A DNA stretch of 64,000 nt from Oculatella sp. LEGE 06141 (GTDB lineage: Bacteria; Cyanobacteriota; Cyanobacteriia; Elainellales; Elainellaceae). Shown in pieces: positions 54,602 to 62,146 of this stretch (its first letter is position 1; each line of letters opens with the position of its first letter). Made by a program: the position numbers and the translations under genes. The stretch is taken from assembly GCF_015207605.1 (NCBI RefSeq), contig NZ_JADEWO010000032.1, forward strand, positions 1-64,000, written 5' to 3'. The notes under the pieces were generated by a model. The model made no database searches and had not been told where the DNA came from. It was given only the letters and a program-made list of their open reading frames with translations.

Positions 54602-55825
54602 ATGAGCAGGTTTTGGTTAAAGCAGCTAACAGATAGCTTGCTCTCAGGCGCGGCTACCTTATCGAGGCCGTTTAGACGGATAAACTGGCGGCAGATGTAT
54701 CGATCGCGCCGTCGCCAATGGCCTATCTGGGTTGGCGTTAATACCGCTATCATCTTTGTCCTGGCTGGATGGGTTGGGGTTGCCTTGTCAACGCCTGCAA
54801 CGGTTGGACAACTGTATGAGGTTGAGTCCACGCCCGAAAACGTCATTTGGGGAGAATTGTTTAAGCCGGATAGTCAGCCCATTCTCACAGTGCAGTCGGG
54901 CGATCGCATTACCATGCAAACCGTATCCCATGAAGGGATCTTGGCTGACCAGGGAGATACCGTCCAATTTTTGACAGGGGGCGGAATCAAACAGGAAGAC
55001 ATCCTGGCCGATCAGATGACGATTAAAGCACAGGTAGAAAAAACTGGGCCGGGTCCCCATGTAATTACTGGCCCAATTTATGTGGAAGGAGCTGAACCAG
55101 GGGATGTTCTGGAAATTAAAACCCTGAACATTGATTATCGGGTGCCCTACGGCGTGATTTCCAACCGTCATGGAAAAGGGTCATTGCCAGGGGAGTATCC
55201 AGAAAACGGTGAGCCAATTTACACCAAAGTGATCCCGCTTAAGACCGAAGAAGCGATCGGTGTGTTCAAACCAACCAACGGTTTGCCGGATATTGATATT
55301 CCGCTCAAGCCGTTTATGGGCATTATGGGGGTGGTTCCGGCGGACGTTGAGCAATCGGCTAACTCGGTACCTCCTGGTGTGTATGGCGGCAACATTGATA
55401 TTAAGTGGCTGGGCGAGGGCAGCAGCCTTTACCTGCCCGTTCAGGTTCCTGGTGCCTTGTTTTACTCAGGCGATCCTCACTGCGCTCAGGGGAACGGAGA
55501 GGTGGCGCTTACGGCGATCGAGTGTTCTCTTACGCCCACATTTCAGCTAGTGCTGCACAAGGATATGGAGCTAACGGCTCCAATGGGTGAAACTGCAGAT
55601 GCCTGGATTGCGATCGGCCTCGACGAAGACCTGAACGAAGCCATGAAAGACTCGGTACGGGAGTATCTGCGGATTGCTAGCGATGAATACGGTTTAACCA
55701 AACCGGATGCTCTATTGCTGGGCAGTGCTGCGATCGACTTTGAAGTGTCTCAAGTGGTAGACATCGTGAAGGGCATTCATGGCGTGATTCCAAAACAGAT
55801 GTTTCAGGCTCTCAAGCCCGAATAG
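54602..55825 (+). CDS. Acetamidase/formamidase family protein, membrane-anchored
   Basis: The FmdA/AmdA family hydrolyses formamide or acetamide. Conserved segments include VPPGVYGGNIDIKWLGEGSS, LPVQVPGALFYSGDPHCAQG and GEVALTAIECSL. The N-terminus differs from the cytoplasmic enzymes: a basic run (RSRRRQWPIWVG) and a hydrophobic helix (NTAIIFVLAGWVGVALST), about 55 residues in all, which should anchor or export it. No other amide-metabolism gene is near. The substrate is unknown. Confidence 0.88.
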   Translation: MSRFWLKQLTDSLLSGAATLSRPFRRINWRQMYRSRRRQWPIWVGVNTAIIFVLAGWVGVALSTPATVGQLYEVESTPENVIWGELFKPDSQPILTVQSGDRITMQTVSHEGILADQGDTVQFLTGGGIKQEDILADQMTIKAQVEKTGPGPHVITGPIYVEGAEPGDVLEIKTLNIDYRVPYGVISNRHGKGSLPGEYPENGEPIYTKVIPLKTEEAIGVFKPTNGLPDIDIPLKPFMGIMGVVPADVEQSANSVPPGVYGGNIDIKWLGEGSSLYLPVQVPGALFYSGDPHCAQGNGEVALTAIECSLTPTFQLVLHKDMELTAPMGETADAWIAIGLDEDLNEAMKDSVREYLRIASDEYGLTKPDALLLGSAAIDFEVSQVVDIVKGIHGVIPKQMFQALKPE

Positions 55826-55848
55826 ACGTAAAACGTACAGACATCCGT

Positions 55849-55880
55849 TCTGATGACCAACTAATCTGATGACCAACTAA
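55849..55880. repeat. Tandem duplication 2 x 16 bp
   Basis: TCTGATGACCAACTAA occurs twice exactly between the FmdA-type gene and its terminator. Confidence 0.85.
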
Positions 55881-55883
55881 CGG

Positions 55884-55931
55884 TGGAAGCTAAAGACGGA
55901 ATGGTCTTTCCTGAAATAGCTTCCATTTTTA
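55884..55931 (+). terminator. Rho-independent terminator of the FmdA-type gene
   Basis: The stem TGGAAGCTA / TAGCTTCCA is perfect over 9 bp, contains a second small hairpin, and is followed by TTTTTA. Confidence 0.78.
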
Positions 55932-56077
55932 TTGTCTGTAGGTGGCTCAGCCTGATTGTGCTGACTGCAATCCAGACCATAAATCTGGCTGCTTAGATGA
56001 GTTCACAGCACCATGAAGCTAGTTATACTGCCTGAAGTTCTAAAAATCAGCGCAGTCAAGTGTTAAAGACTTGCTTT

Positions 56078-56105
56078 ACAGTTATTGCTCAACAGTTATT
56101 GCTCA
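56078..56105. repeat. Tandem duplication 2 x 14 bp upstream of the CDF gene
   Basis: ACAGTTATTGCTCA is repeated exactly, ending 15 bp before the start codon, so the second copy lies in the leader. Confidence 0.82.
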
Positions 56106-56120
56106 GTTTAATTAGTTCGA

Positions 56121-57107
56121 ATGCATCATCATTCCACCTGTTCTCACTGTCAGATCGATCCAGAGCGGCAAGCCCAAAAAGTTCGCCTGTTGTGGACAGC
56201 GTTAGTTTTAATTACTGCGTTTTCGCTAACTGAGCTTGGAGTCAGCGTTTTTAGCCACAGTTTGGCACTGCTGGCCGATTCCGGTCACATGCTTTCAGAC
56301 AGTGTAGCGCTAGGCATCGCGTTGCTGGCAAGCTGGATTGCTCAACTTCCTCCATCGAATCAGGCCACGTTTGGCTATCGTCGGGTCGAGATACTGGCCG
56401 CCCTGGCCAACGGAGTCGGTCTGGTGGCGATCGCCATTTGGGTCGCCTGGGAAGCCATTACTCGGCTGCAAGCTCCGCCTACCGAAATTTTGAGCCTGCC
56501 GATGTTGGTTACTGCTGTGATTGGTTTGGGGGTCAACAGCCTCAATGCCGTCTTTCTGCACGATCATAGCCATCACGATCTCAACTTAAGAGGTGCGTTT
56601 TTGCACATGGTGGCTGATGCCATGAGTTCGGTTGGGGTCATCATTGCTGCGATCGCCGTTTGGTTGTTTCATTGGAACTGGGCAGATGGTGCCATTAGCC
56701 TGGTGGTATCTGGATTGATCGGCGCAGGAGCAATTCCGCTGATTCACCACAGCGTCAAGATTTTGTTGGAACAAGCCCCGGCTCATCTGGATATGGCGCA
56801 ACTAAAAAACCATCTTCAGGATTTCGAAGGGGTCGTTGCCGTCAGCGATTTGCGGGTGTGGACGATTGCATTAGGGCAGGAAGCCCTCTCGGCACATATT
56901 AGTGTGGCATTGCAGGAGGGCTGGGCACGCGATCGCCTGTTGTATCAGCTTCAAACCTCGCTCCAGCAAGAGTTTGGCATCCAGGATGTCTTTCTCCAAA
57001 TGGCGGCTCCTATTTTGTCTCAAACGGTCAACCTATCACAACCGCAAACGCTGGATCGGATTGGCCTATCGCCGATCGAACCCTCTAGCAATGCCGAAAT
57101 TCGATGA
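56121..57107 (+). CDS. Cation diffusion facilitator (CDF) metal exporter
   Basis: A proton-coupled exporter of zinc or related divalent metals in the cytoplasmic membrane. The N-terminus has a His/Cys cluster (MHHHSTCSHCQ). Six membrane helices follow, with DSGHMLSDSVALGIAL in helix II (Asp/His) and HMVADAMSSVGVIIAA in helix V (HxxxD). FLHDHSHHDLN is the His-rich loop of ZitB/CzcD-type proteins. The cytoplasmic C-terminal domain begins near residue 220. The ferrous branch has Asp instead of this His pattern, so zinc or cobalt is more likely. No SmtB-type operator was seen in its leader. Confidence 0.92.
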   Translation: MHHHSTCSHCQIDPERQAQKVRLLWTALVLITAFSLTELGVSVFSHSLALLADSGHMLSDSVALGIALLASWIAQLPPSNQATFGYRRVEILAALANGVGLVAIAIWVAWEAITRLQAPPTEILSLPMLVTAVIGLGVNSLNAVFLHDHSHHDLNLRGAFLHMVADAMSSVGVIIAAIAVWLFHWNWADGAISLVVSGLIGAGAIPLIHHSVKILLEQAPAHLDMAQLKNHLQDFEGVVAVSDLRVWTIALGQEALSAHISVALQEGWARDRLLYQLQTSLQQEFGIQDVFLQMAAPILSQTVNLSQPQTLDRIGLSPIEPSSNAEIR

Positions 57108-57194
57108 ATCCAGTGGCACCCTTCCCGATGGCGATCGCTATCGTGTTCCAACTTGCTCTAAGCTAGATAGCGGCTCGTCAGTGACCCTTGCTCA

Positions 57195-57998
57195 ATGAAG
57201 ATCGCTACCTGGAACGTCAATTCAATTCGAACTCGGCTAGAGCATGTTAGCAACTGGCTCAACACTAATTCTGTTGATGTGCTTTGTGTTCAGGAAACGA
57301 AGGTGGCCGATGCCGACTTTCCGCGATCGCCACTGGAAACGCTGGGGTATCACGTTTATATCAGCGGTCAGAAATCCTATAACGGCGTGGCGCTGTTGAG
57401 TAAAGCTCCGTTAGAGGATGTGAGTAGCGGCTTTTCGGCTGTTTTAGGTGAAGCAGAAGTCGGCAACTTAGACGACCAGAAGCGCGTCATCACGGGTGTT
57501 TTAGATGGCGTTCGCATCGTCAACCTTTACGTACCCAACGGGTCTGCGGTAGGTAGCGAAAAGTATAACTACAAGCTGCGCTGGCTGGCTACTCTGCAAA
57601 CCTACCTGAAAGCGTTGCTGGCACAACACCCTGACCTGCTGGTGTGTGGCGACTTCAACATTGCCTTTGAAGACAAAGACATCCACGATCCTGGCGGGCG
57701 GGAAAAGCAAGTTATGGCAACGGATGTAGAACGGCAGGCGTTGCAGCAGGCTGTGTTCGACTTGGGCTTGGCCGATGCTTTCCGCAAGTTTGAGCAGGGT
57801 GGTGGGCAGTTTAGCTGGTGGGATTATCGTGCGGCTGCGTTTCGTCGGAATTTGGGCTGGCGGATTGACCATCACTACCTTTCGCCGGGTCTTTACCAAC
57901 GGGCGATCGCCTGCACCATTGATGTAACTCCCCGCAAACTCGAAAAGCCGAGTGACCACGCTCCCGTCACGGTCGAGCTGTCATCCACTGTTGCTTAA
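57195..57998 (+). CDS. xth: Exodeoxyribonuclease III
   Basis: An AP endonuclease and 3'-5' exonuclease of base-excision repair. MKIATWNVNSIRTRL, VLCVQETKVADADFP (catalytic Glu), LLVCGDFNIAFEDKDIHDP, GWRIDHHYLSP and KPSDHAPV are all present, so the active site is complete. The length of 267 residues is standard. It may be cotranscribed with the CDF gene, which stops 87 bp upstream. Confidence 0.96.
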   Translation: MKIATWNVNSIRTRLEHVSNWLNTNSVDVLCVQETKVADADFPRSPLETLGYHVYISGQKSYNGVALLSKAPLEDVSSGFSAVLGEAEVGNLDDQKRVITGVLDGVRIVNLYVPNGSAVGSEKYNYKLRWLATLQTYLKALLAQHPDLLVCGDFNIAFEDKDIHDPGGREKQVMATDVERQALQQAVFDLGLADAFRKFEQGGGQFSWWDYRAAAFRRNLGWRIDHHYLSPGLYQRAIACTIDVTPRKLEKPSDHAPVTVELSSTVA

Positions 57999-57999
57999 A

Positions 58000-58029
58000 C
58001 TGACGCAAATCTCAGTGTTTTTGCGTCAG
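58000..58029. terminator. Stem-loop between xth and gloB
   Basis: CTGACGCAAA and TTTGCGTCAG form a perfect 10-bp stem between the convergent genes. The T tract after it is missing on both strands, so it may be a terminator of weak type or an mRNA end structure. Confidence 0.55.
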
Positions 58030-58049
58030 CCTAATGAAACCTGATGGAA

Positions 58050-58823
58050 TTAGAACCGATCCTTCATGCCGCGCAATCGGGCAAAGGTTTGTACAGGTTC
58101 CTGGCTTTTGGTCGCCAACTGCAACGCAGGCTGATCCCACCGCAGAAATGGATTCGTTTTCTTTTCAACTCCCAACACCGACGGCACGGTGGATTTGAGC
58201 TGCTGCCGTAGATGGGTTACGTCCTGGAACCGTCCCTGTAAGTCAGAATTTTGGTTATCGACCGTCAGGGCAAACTGAAGATTCTTCAACGTATATTCGT
58301 GCGCGCACCAAACACGCGTGTTATCGGGCAGCAGGCGCAGCTTGCTCAGCGAATCGACCATCTGGGTTGGCGTACCCTCAAATAGCCTGCCGCAGCCGCC
58401 AGCAAACAGCGTATCTCCGCAAAACAGGTCTCCGCTCTCTCCCGCTTGAGCCGACGGAAAGTAATAGGCAATGTGGCCGCTGGTATGGCCGGGTACAAAC
58501 AGCACATCTGCTTCGCGATCGCCAAACGAAACGCGATCGCCTTCCTGCAAAAACATCTTTTGTCCTGGAATTCTGCCCCGATCTTCTGCTCCACCGTAAA
58601 CAATAGCCTCTGGAAACCGCCGTAGCAGTTTGGCATTGCCGCCAACGTGATCGCTATGGTGATGCGTATTAAAAATGGCAACCAGGGTTGCCTCCAGTTC
58701 AGTTAACCGCTGCAACACCGGGTCTGCTTCTGCTGGATCAACCACCGCTGCAATCTTTAGCTCTGGATCATGTAGCAGAAAGATGTAGTTATCCGACAAT
58801 GCTGGCAGTCGGTTGATCTGCAT
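58050..58823 (-). CDS. gloB: Hydroxyacylglutathione hydrolase (glyoxalase II)
   Basis: The enzyme releases D-lactate and glutathione from S-lactoylglutathione in methylglyoxal detoxification. The metallo-beta-lactamase zinc motif is complete in [43 protein letters not shown] and [14 protein letters not shown] supply the other ligands. TNPFLRW near the C-terminus binds glutathione in family members. The length of 257 residues is standard. Confidence 0.96.
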   Translation of the reverse strand: MQINRLPALSDNYIFLLHDPELKIAAVVDPAEADPVLQRLTELEATLVAIFNTHHHSDHVGGNAKLLRRFPEAIVYGGAEDRGRIPGQKMFLQEGDRVSFGDREADVLFVPGHTSGHIAYYFPSAQAGESGDLFCGDTLFAGGCGRLFEGTPTQMVDSLSKLRLLPDNTRVWCAHEYTLKNLQFALTVDNQNSDLQGRFQDVTHLRQQLKSTVPSVLGVEKKTNPFLRWDQPALQLATKSQEPVQTFARLRGMKDRF

Positions 58824-59057
58824 CTGTTATGTCTCCTTAAGAACGTGGGCAATCTAAGTACATGCCATCCAATTTAGCTACACAAGCGGTATGGAAGGCT
58901 CTCTCTTAGTTTTACCAAGTCTTTATTCGATTCTTACCACAGCTTTGCCAAAGTCTCGTTGGCTTTCAAGAGAATAAAGATACAGCTAATTTGGTAAACC
59001 GTTAGTTTCGCTACAGCCAACGTTTCACATATCTCTTTGCATCCAGGATATATCGCT

Positions 59058-59264
59058 ATGGTTTGGACGACTCCAAGCAAGCCAACAATGGACGTCAGGG
59101 CAATGGTCGATCGCATCATTGCCTCAGGGCAAATGAGCCGCAAGGAGCATTTGCAGCTCACCTCGGTCATTTTAGCGACCGACAAAATTACTGGCGACGA
59201 ACGCCGCCTGCTCAACCGCGTCTTCGACTCTATTCAAGCGGGACGCTTGAAACTAGTCAACTAG
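59058..59264 (+). CDS. Small conserved cyanobacterial protein
   Basis: A 68-residue protein starting at ATG 59058 (MVWTTPSKPTMDVR). It is helical and charged, with RAMVDRIIASGQMSRKEHLQL and ITGDERRLLNRVFDSIQAGRLKLVN. I recall close relatives of this size in many cyanobacteria, without a known function. A strong hairpin terminator follows, which supports a real transcription unit. Confidence 0.75.
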   Translation: MVWTTPSKPTMDVRAMVDRIIASGQMSRKEHLQLTSVILATDKITGDERRLLNRVFDSIQAGRLKLVN

Positions 59265-59294
59265 CTCTCGACCAATTGCCGACTCTGCCTTAAC

Positions 59295-59345
59295 ACAGCA
59301 GCCGATGGATTAGCGCTTCACTTGCTCCATCGGCTGCTGTCTTTT
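59295..59345. terminator. Strong hairpin terminator between convergent genes
   Basis: The 15-bp perfect arms (59295-59309 and 59326-59340, core CAGCAGCCGATGGA) are followed by CTTTTAT on the plus strand. It lies 30 bp after the small gene and touches the 3' end of the GTPase gene. Confidence 0.82.
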
Positions 59346-60831
59346 ATGCGCCCGCTTTGATTTCAACGCCAGTGTGGGATGGTTCGGGTGTGAGGCGATC
59401 GATCGCCTGTTTTACCAGCGTCTTCATAAACACCGTTCGCTGATTATCCTGGAACACTGCTTTCAGTTTCTGGGTAAAGCGATCGACCTGGAACAGCCCA
59501 TCCGTGGTCGGGGTTGCACTTTGCTCCTCAAAATATTCAACCAGGCTCAGTCCTGCTAGGCGGGTTAAATAAGCCGCACTCACGCCTTGCAGCAAACCAC
59601 CTGCCACATAAGTCAGGGCATTGCTTTTAAGGAAGTGGGTTCCGGCCTGAGTCGTCATTTCAACTAAGCCCAACTTCAGCATCTGGCTCGCCAGGGTTAC
59701 CGCAACCGTTTTAGCCTGTTCTACTGAAAACGACTGGTGATAAATTGCGCCTAAATCGACAATGAGCTGTGTGTTAATTGCCGCTGTTGCCAGCAGATCC
59801 AGACTGGGTACCGGATTGGCAAATGCGGCTGTTGCTGCAATCCATTGATATTGCTCAACTAATGGCATAGCGCGATCGCGTCGAATCCGGTTGAGTTCAG
59901 CCTGAATAGATTGCTTTAGATCGCCAGCTTGCCGCATCACGGTTGCCAGGATTAGCTGCTGGCGATGATGGGCAATGAGTTGACCAAGGCGATCGGTCAA
60001 CGGAGTCAGATCGGGCGTGGGTTGCTCTAATCGTTCGGCAACGGTGCCATCAGGCTGATGCTGACGCACTTTAACAGCGGCTGGATTGGTGGCGATCGCC
60101 AGCACGTCTTCAATGGGCAACTCTGCTTTAATCCGCTCCCGCAGTTGGTGTAACACCGTTGGGCGTTCGCTGGGCAAATATTGGTCTTGCTTGTTAAAGA
60201 GCAGCAGCACCCGATACCCCTGCGTAATGAGCTGTTGCAGTGCTTCATACTCTTGCTGGGTCAAGTCTCCAGCCGTGACAAACAGCACCAAATCTGTGTC
60301 TGGCACGCTGGCCGGGAGGCTGAGAGCGGGATCTGCCTCTGTAAATAGGGATGCTGTATCGCTAACGCTAACCGAGGACAAAGCGGCAGAGAGTTGCAGC
60401 GCCCAGTGGAGATTCAGCAGTTGACTGAGGGTGGTTTTGCCGACCGAGGTTCCGCCTACGATCGCCATTCGCAGATCGTGGCGATCGAGTTCAGCCTGGA
60501 GATGGGTTAACCGATCGCGCAGATGGGTAAGAGAAGCGGCAGCCGCTTCAGCATCGACTCGCTCCAGTTCTGGAGCCAACTGGTTGATCTGTGTATCAAT
60601 GCTGGCCAGCACCGCTTCAACCTGGCTGCGATCGAGCGGCACCGGGGTCGATACGTCCAGTTTTTTGCCAGTCTGTTGTTTTAGCCACCAGACACCGGAA
60701 CCCAGGGCGATCGCGCCCCATACGGCTGTGCCGCCCAGGTCGGAGATGGCCGGGTGCATACTTTGCAGTAACCAGGCTCCAAAGGATAGCCCCACTCCAC
60801 CAACTAAAATAGGTCGCCGCAGATTAACCAT
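59344..60831 (-). CDS. Membrane-associated GTPase with DUF697-like C-terminal region
   Basis: Two hydrophobic segments near the N-terminus (RPILVGGVGLSFGAWLL, TAVWGAIALGSGVWWL) precede a coiled coil and a P-loop GTPase domain. MAIVGGTSVGKTTLSQLL is G1, DLVLFVTAGDLTQQ stands for the G3 region, and LLFNKQDQYL is the NKxD. The C-terminal 170 residues have several hydrophobic helices (LATAAINTQLIVDLGAIYHQ, LTYVAGGLLQGVSAAYL) in the DUF697/YcjF style. The function is unknown. I start at ATG 60831; earlier in-frame starts exist to 60852. Confidence 0.85.
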   Translation of the reverse strand: MVNLRRPILVGGVGLSFGAWLLQSMHPAISDLGGTAVWGAIALGSGVWWLKQQTGKKLDVSTPVPLDRSQVEAVLASIDTQINQLAPELERVDAEAAAASLTHLRDRLTHLQAELDRHDLRMAIVGGTSVGKTTLSQLLNLHWALQLSAALSSVSVSDTASLFTEADPALSLPASVPDTDLVLFVTAGDLTQQEYEALQQLITQGYRVLLLFNKQDQYLPSERPTVLHQLRERIKAELPIEDVLAIATNPAAVKVRQHQPDGTVAERLEQPTPDLTPLTDRLGQLIAHHRQQLILATVMRQAGDLKQSIQAELNRIRRDRAMPLVEQYQWIAATAAFANPVPSLDLLATAAINTQLIVDLGAIYHQSFSVEQAKTVAVTLASQMLKLGLVEMTTQAGTHFLKSNALTYVAGGLLQGVSAAYLTRLAGLSLVEYFEEQSATPTTDGLFQVDRFTQKLKAVFQDNQRTVFMKTLVKQAIDRLTPEPSHTGVEIKAGA

Positions 60832-61171
60832 AAGTGCTTGCCGCCTCATCACTTCAACCTGGCGATCGCCAGATGTCTATTACGCTAAATGAATGACTAT
60901 ATCTTCTTAATAGGAATAGGAAGGCTTGTTGCCGATCCCCACCCCTATCTTACTCAGCGACAGTACCCTGCTGGGGGGATAGGAGCGCTTTTCTGCAATC
61001 TTTAATGTAGAAAAATGCGATCGCCCAAACCTGACCAGAAACCGAGACCGGGCAGACAATGGCAGCGCTGATGATTGCTGGTTGACCCTGAATCTGGCTG
61101 ACCCTGAATCTGGCTGACCATGAATAAAGCCCGCTATCCAGATAGATAACGGGCTTTATTAAAACTTGACT
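60832..61171. other. Region between the GTPase gene and tRNA-Met
   Basis: About 340 bp. It holds a direct tandem repeat (unit TGACCCTGAATCTGGC, 61083-61098 and 61099-61114, then TGACC) and the tRNA terminator. No other gene is apparent. Confidence 0.6.
61123..61160 (-). terminator. Terminator of the tRNA-Met gene
   Basis: AATAAAGCCCGCTATC (61123-61138) pairs with 61145-61160 over 16 bp with one wobble. On the minus strand it follows the tRNA by 11 bp and ends in a T-containing arm (CTTTATT). Confidence 0.8.
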
Positions 61172-61248
<77 letters not shown>

Positions 61249-61310
61249 TCGCTGCCTATCTAGTATAGCGACATAGTTTGCAAAGTGGCAAGCGAATTCG
61301 GGTCTCTTTT

Positions 61311-62096
61311 TCAAATCCGTGGCTCTGCCAGGTACAAATCGGTGTGATAGCTCAGAAAAACGGCCGTTTCACCGCGATCGATCGCCCATGTTTGAAACAG
61401 CCGCTCCAAATTAATCAGCAGTTGCTGATACGCCTCTCCGGTTTTGGGAACATAGGACGAACTGTCCGCCAACCCAATTAACCCGGACTGATCGAGCGGA
61501 TGGCGATGGGTAAAGCGGTAGTGGCGAAACTGGCGGACATGTGGACTGGTTTCTAATGCGCTGGCCGATTTGCGGTTGGGGCTATCAAATATTGCTTTAT
61601 CGGACGCTGCCCGAATCGTATCGCTGTAGGCTCGCGTGAATGCATCTTCTACGTTGCGATCGTTCCACAGGAGGCCGATCCGCCCGCTGGGTTTAAGAAT
61701 GCGGTGAAATTCTGCCAGGGTGGCGGTTGGCTCAAACCAGTGAAAGGACTGAGCGCAAATCACCAGATCCACCGAACGCTCTGCTAACCCCGTCTGCTCA
61801 GCCGTTGCGGCTCGAAACTGCACCTGGGGATGGGGGGTCGCCAACTCTCGCATGGCCGCATTGGGTTCGATCGCCACGACCGTTGCGCCCCGCTCGGCCA
61901 GTAGCCGAGACGAGATGCCTGTTCCTGCCCCCACATCTGCCACGGTTAGTTGATTGGGTGGCTCTAACCCGTCTAGCAGTTGGTCGATCGCCTCCGCAGG
62001 ATAACTTGGACGATAGCGAGCATAATCGACCGCTCGGTTGGAAAAGCGATCGCGCGGATTTTGAGTATGTAGAGGAGTGGAACTGGTATCCGTCAT
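61311..62096 (-). CDS. Class I SAM-dependent methyltransferase
   Basis: A methyltransferase with the SAM-binding motif VADVGAGTGISSRLLAERG, acidic loop VVAIEPNAAM, and DLVICAQSFHWF as post-motif II. The opening RDRFSNRAVDYARYRPSYP and the fold around SFHWF are typical of the Methyltransf_11 type often annotated as trans-aconitate- or ubiquinone-like, but the substrate is not clear. I start at ATG 62096 (MTDTSS); another in-frame ATG is at 62111. It is separated from the antiporter by about 50 bp and may share its transcript. Confidence 0.88.
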   Translation of the reverse strand: MTDTSSTPLHTQNPRDRFSNRAVDYARYRPSYPAEAIDQLLDGLEPPNQLTVADVGAGTGISSRLLAERGATVVAIEPNAAMRELATPHPQVQFRAATAEQTGLAERSVDLVICAQSFHWFEPTATLAEFHRILKPSGRIGLLWNDRNVEDAFTRAYSDTIRAASDKAIFDSPNRKSASALETSPHVRQFRHYRFTHRHPLDQSGLIGLADSSSYVPKTGEAYQQLLINLERLFQTWAIDRGETAVFLSYHTDLYLAEPRI

Positions 62097-62146
62097 AGAC
62101 TCAATGTTCATCCTTGCAATGAATTCAGTTTGATGGGTCGCAAGCG

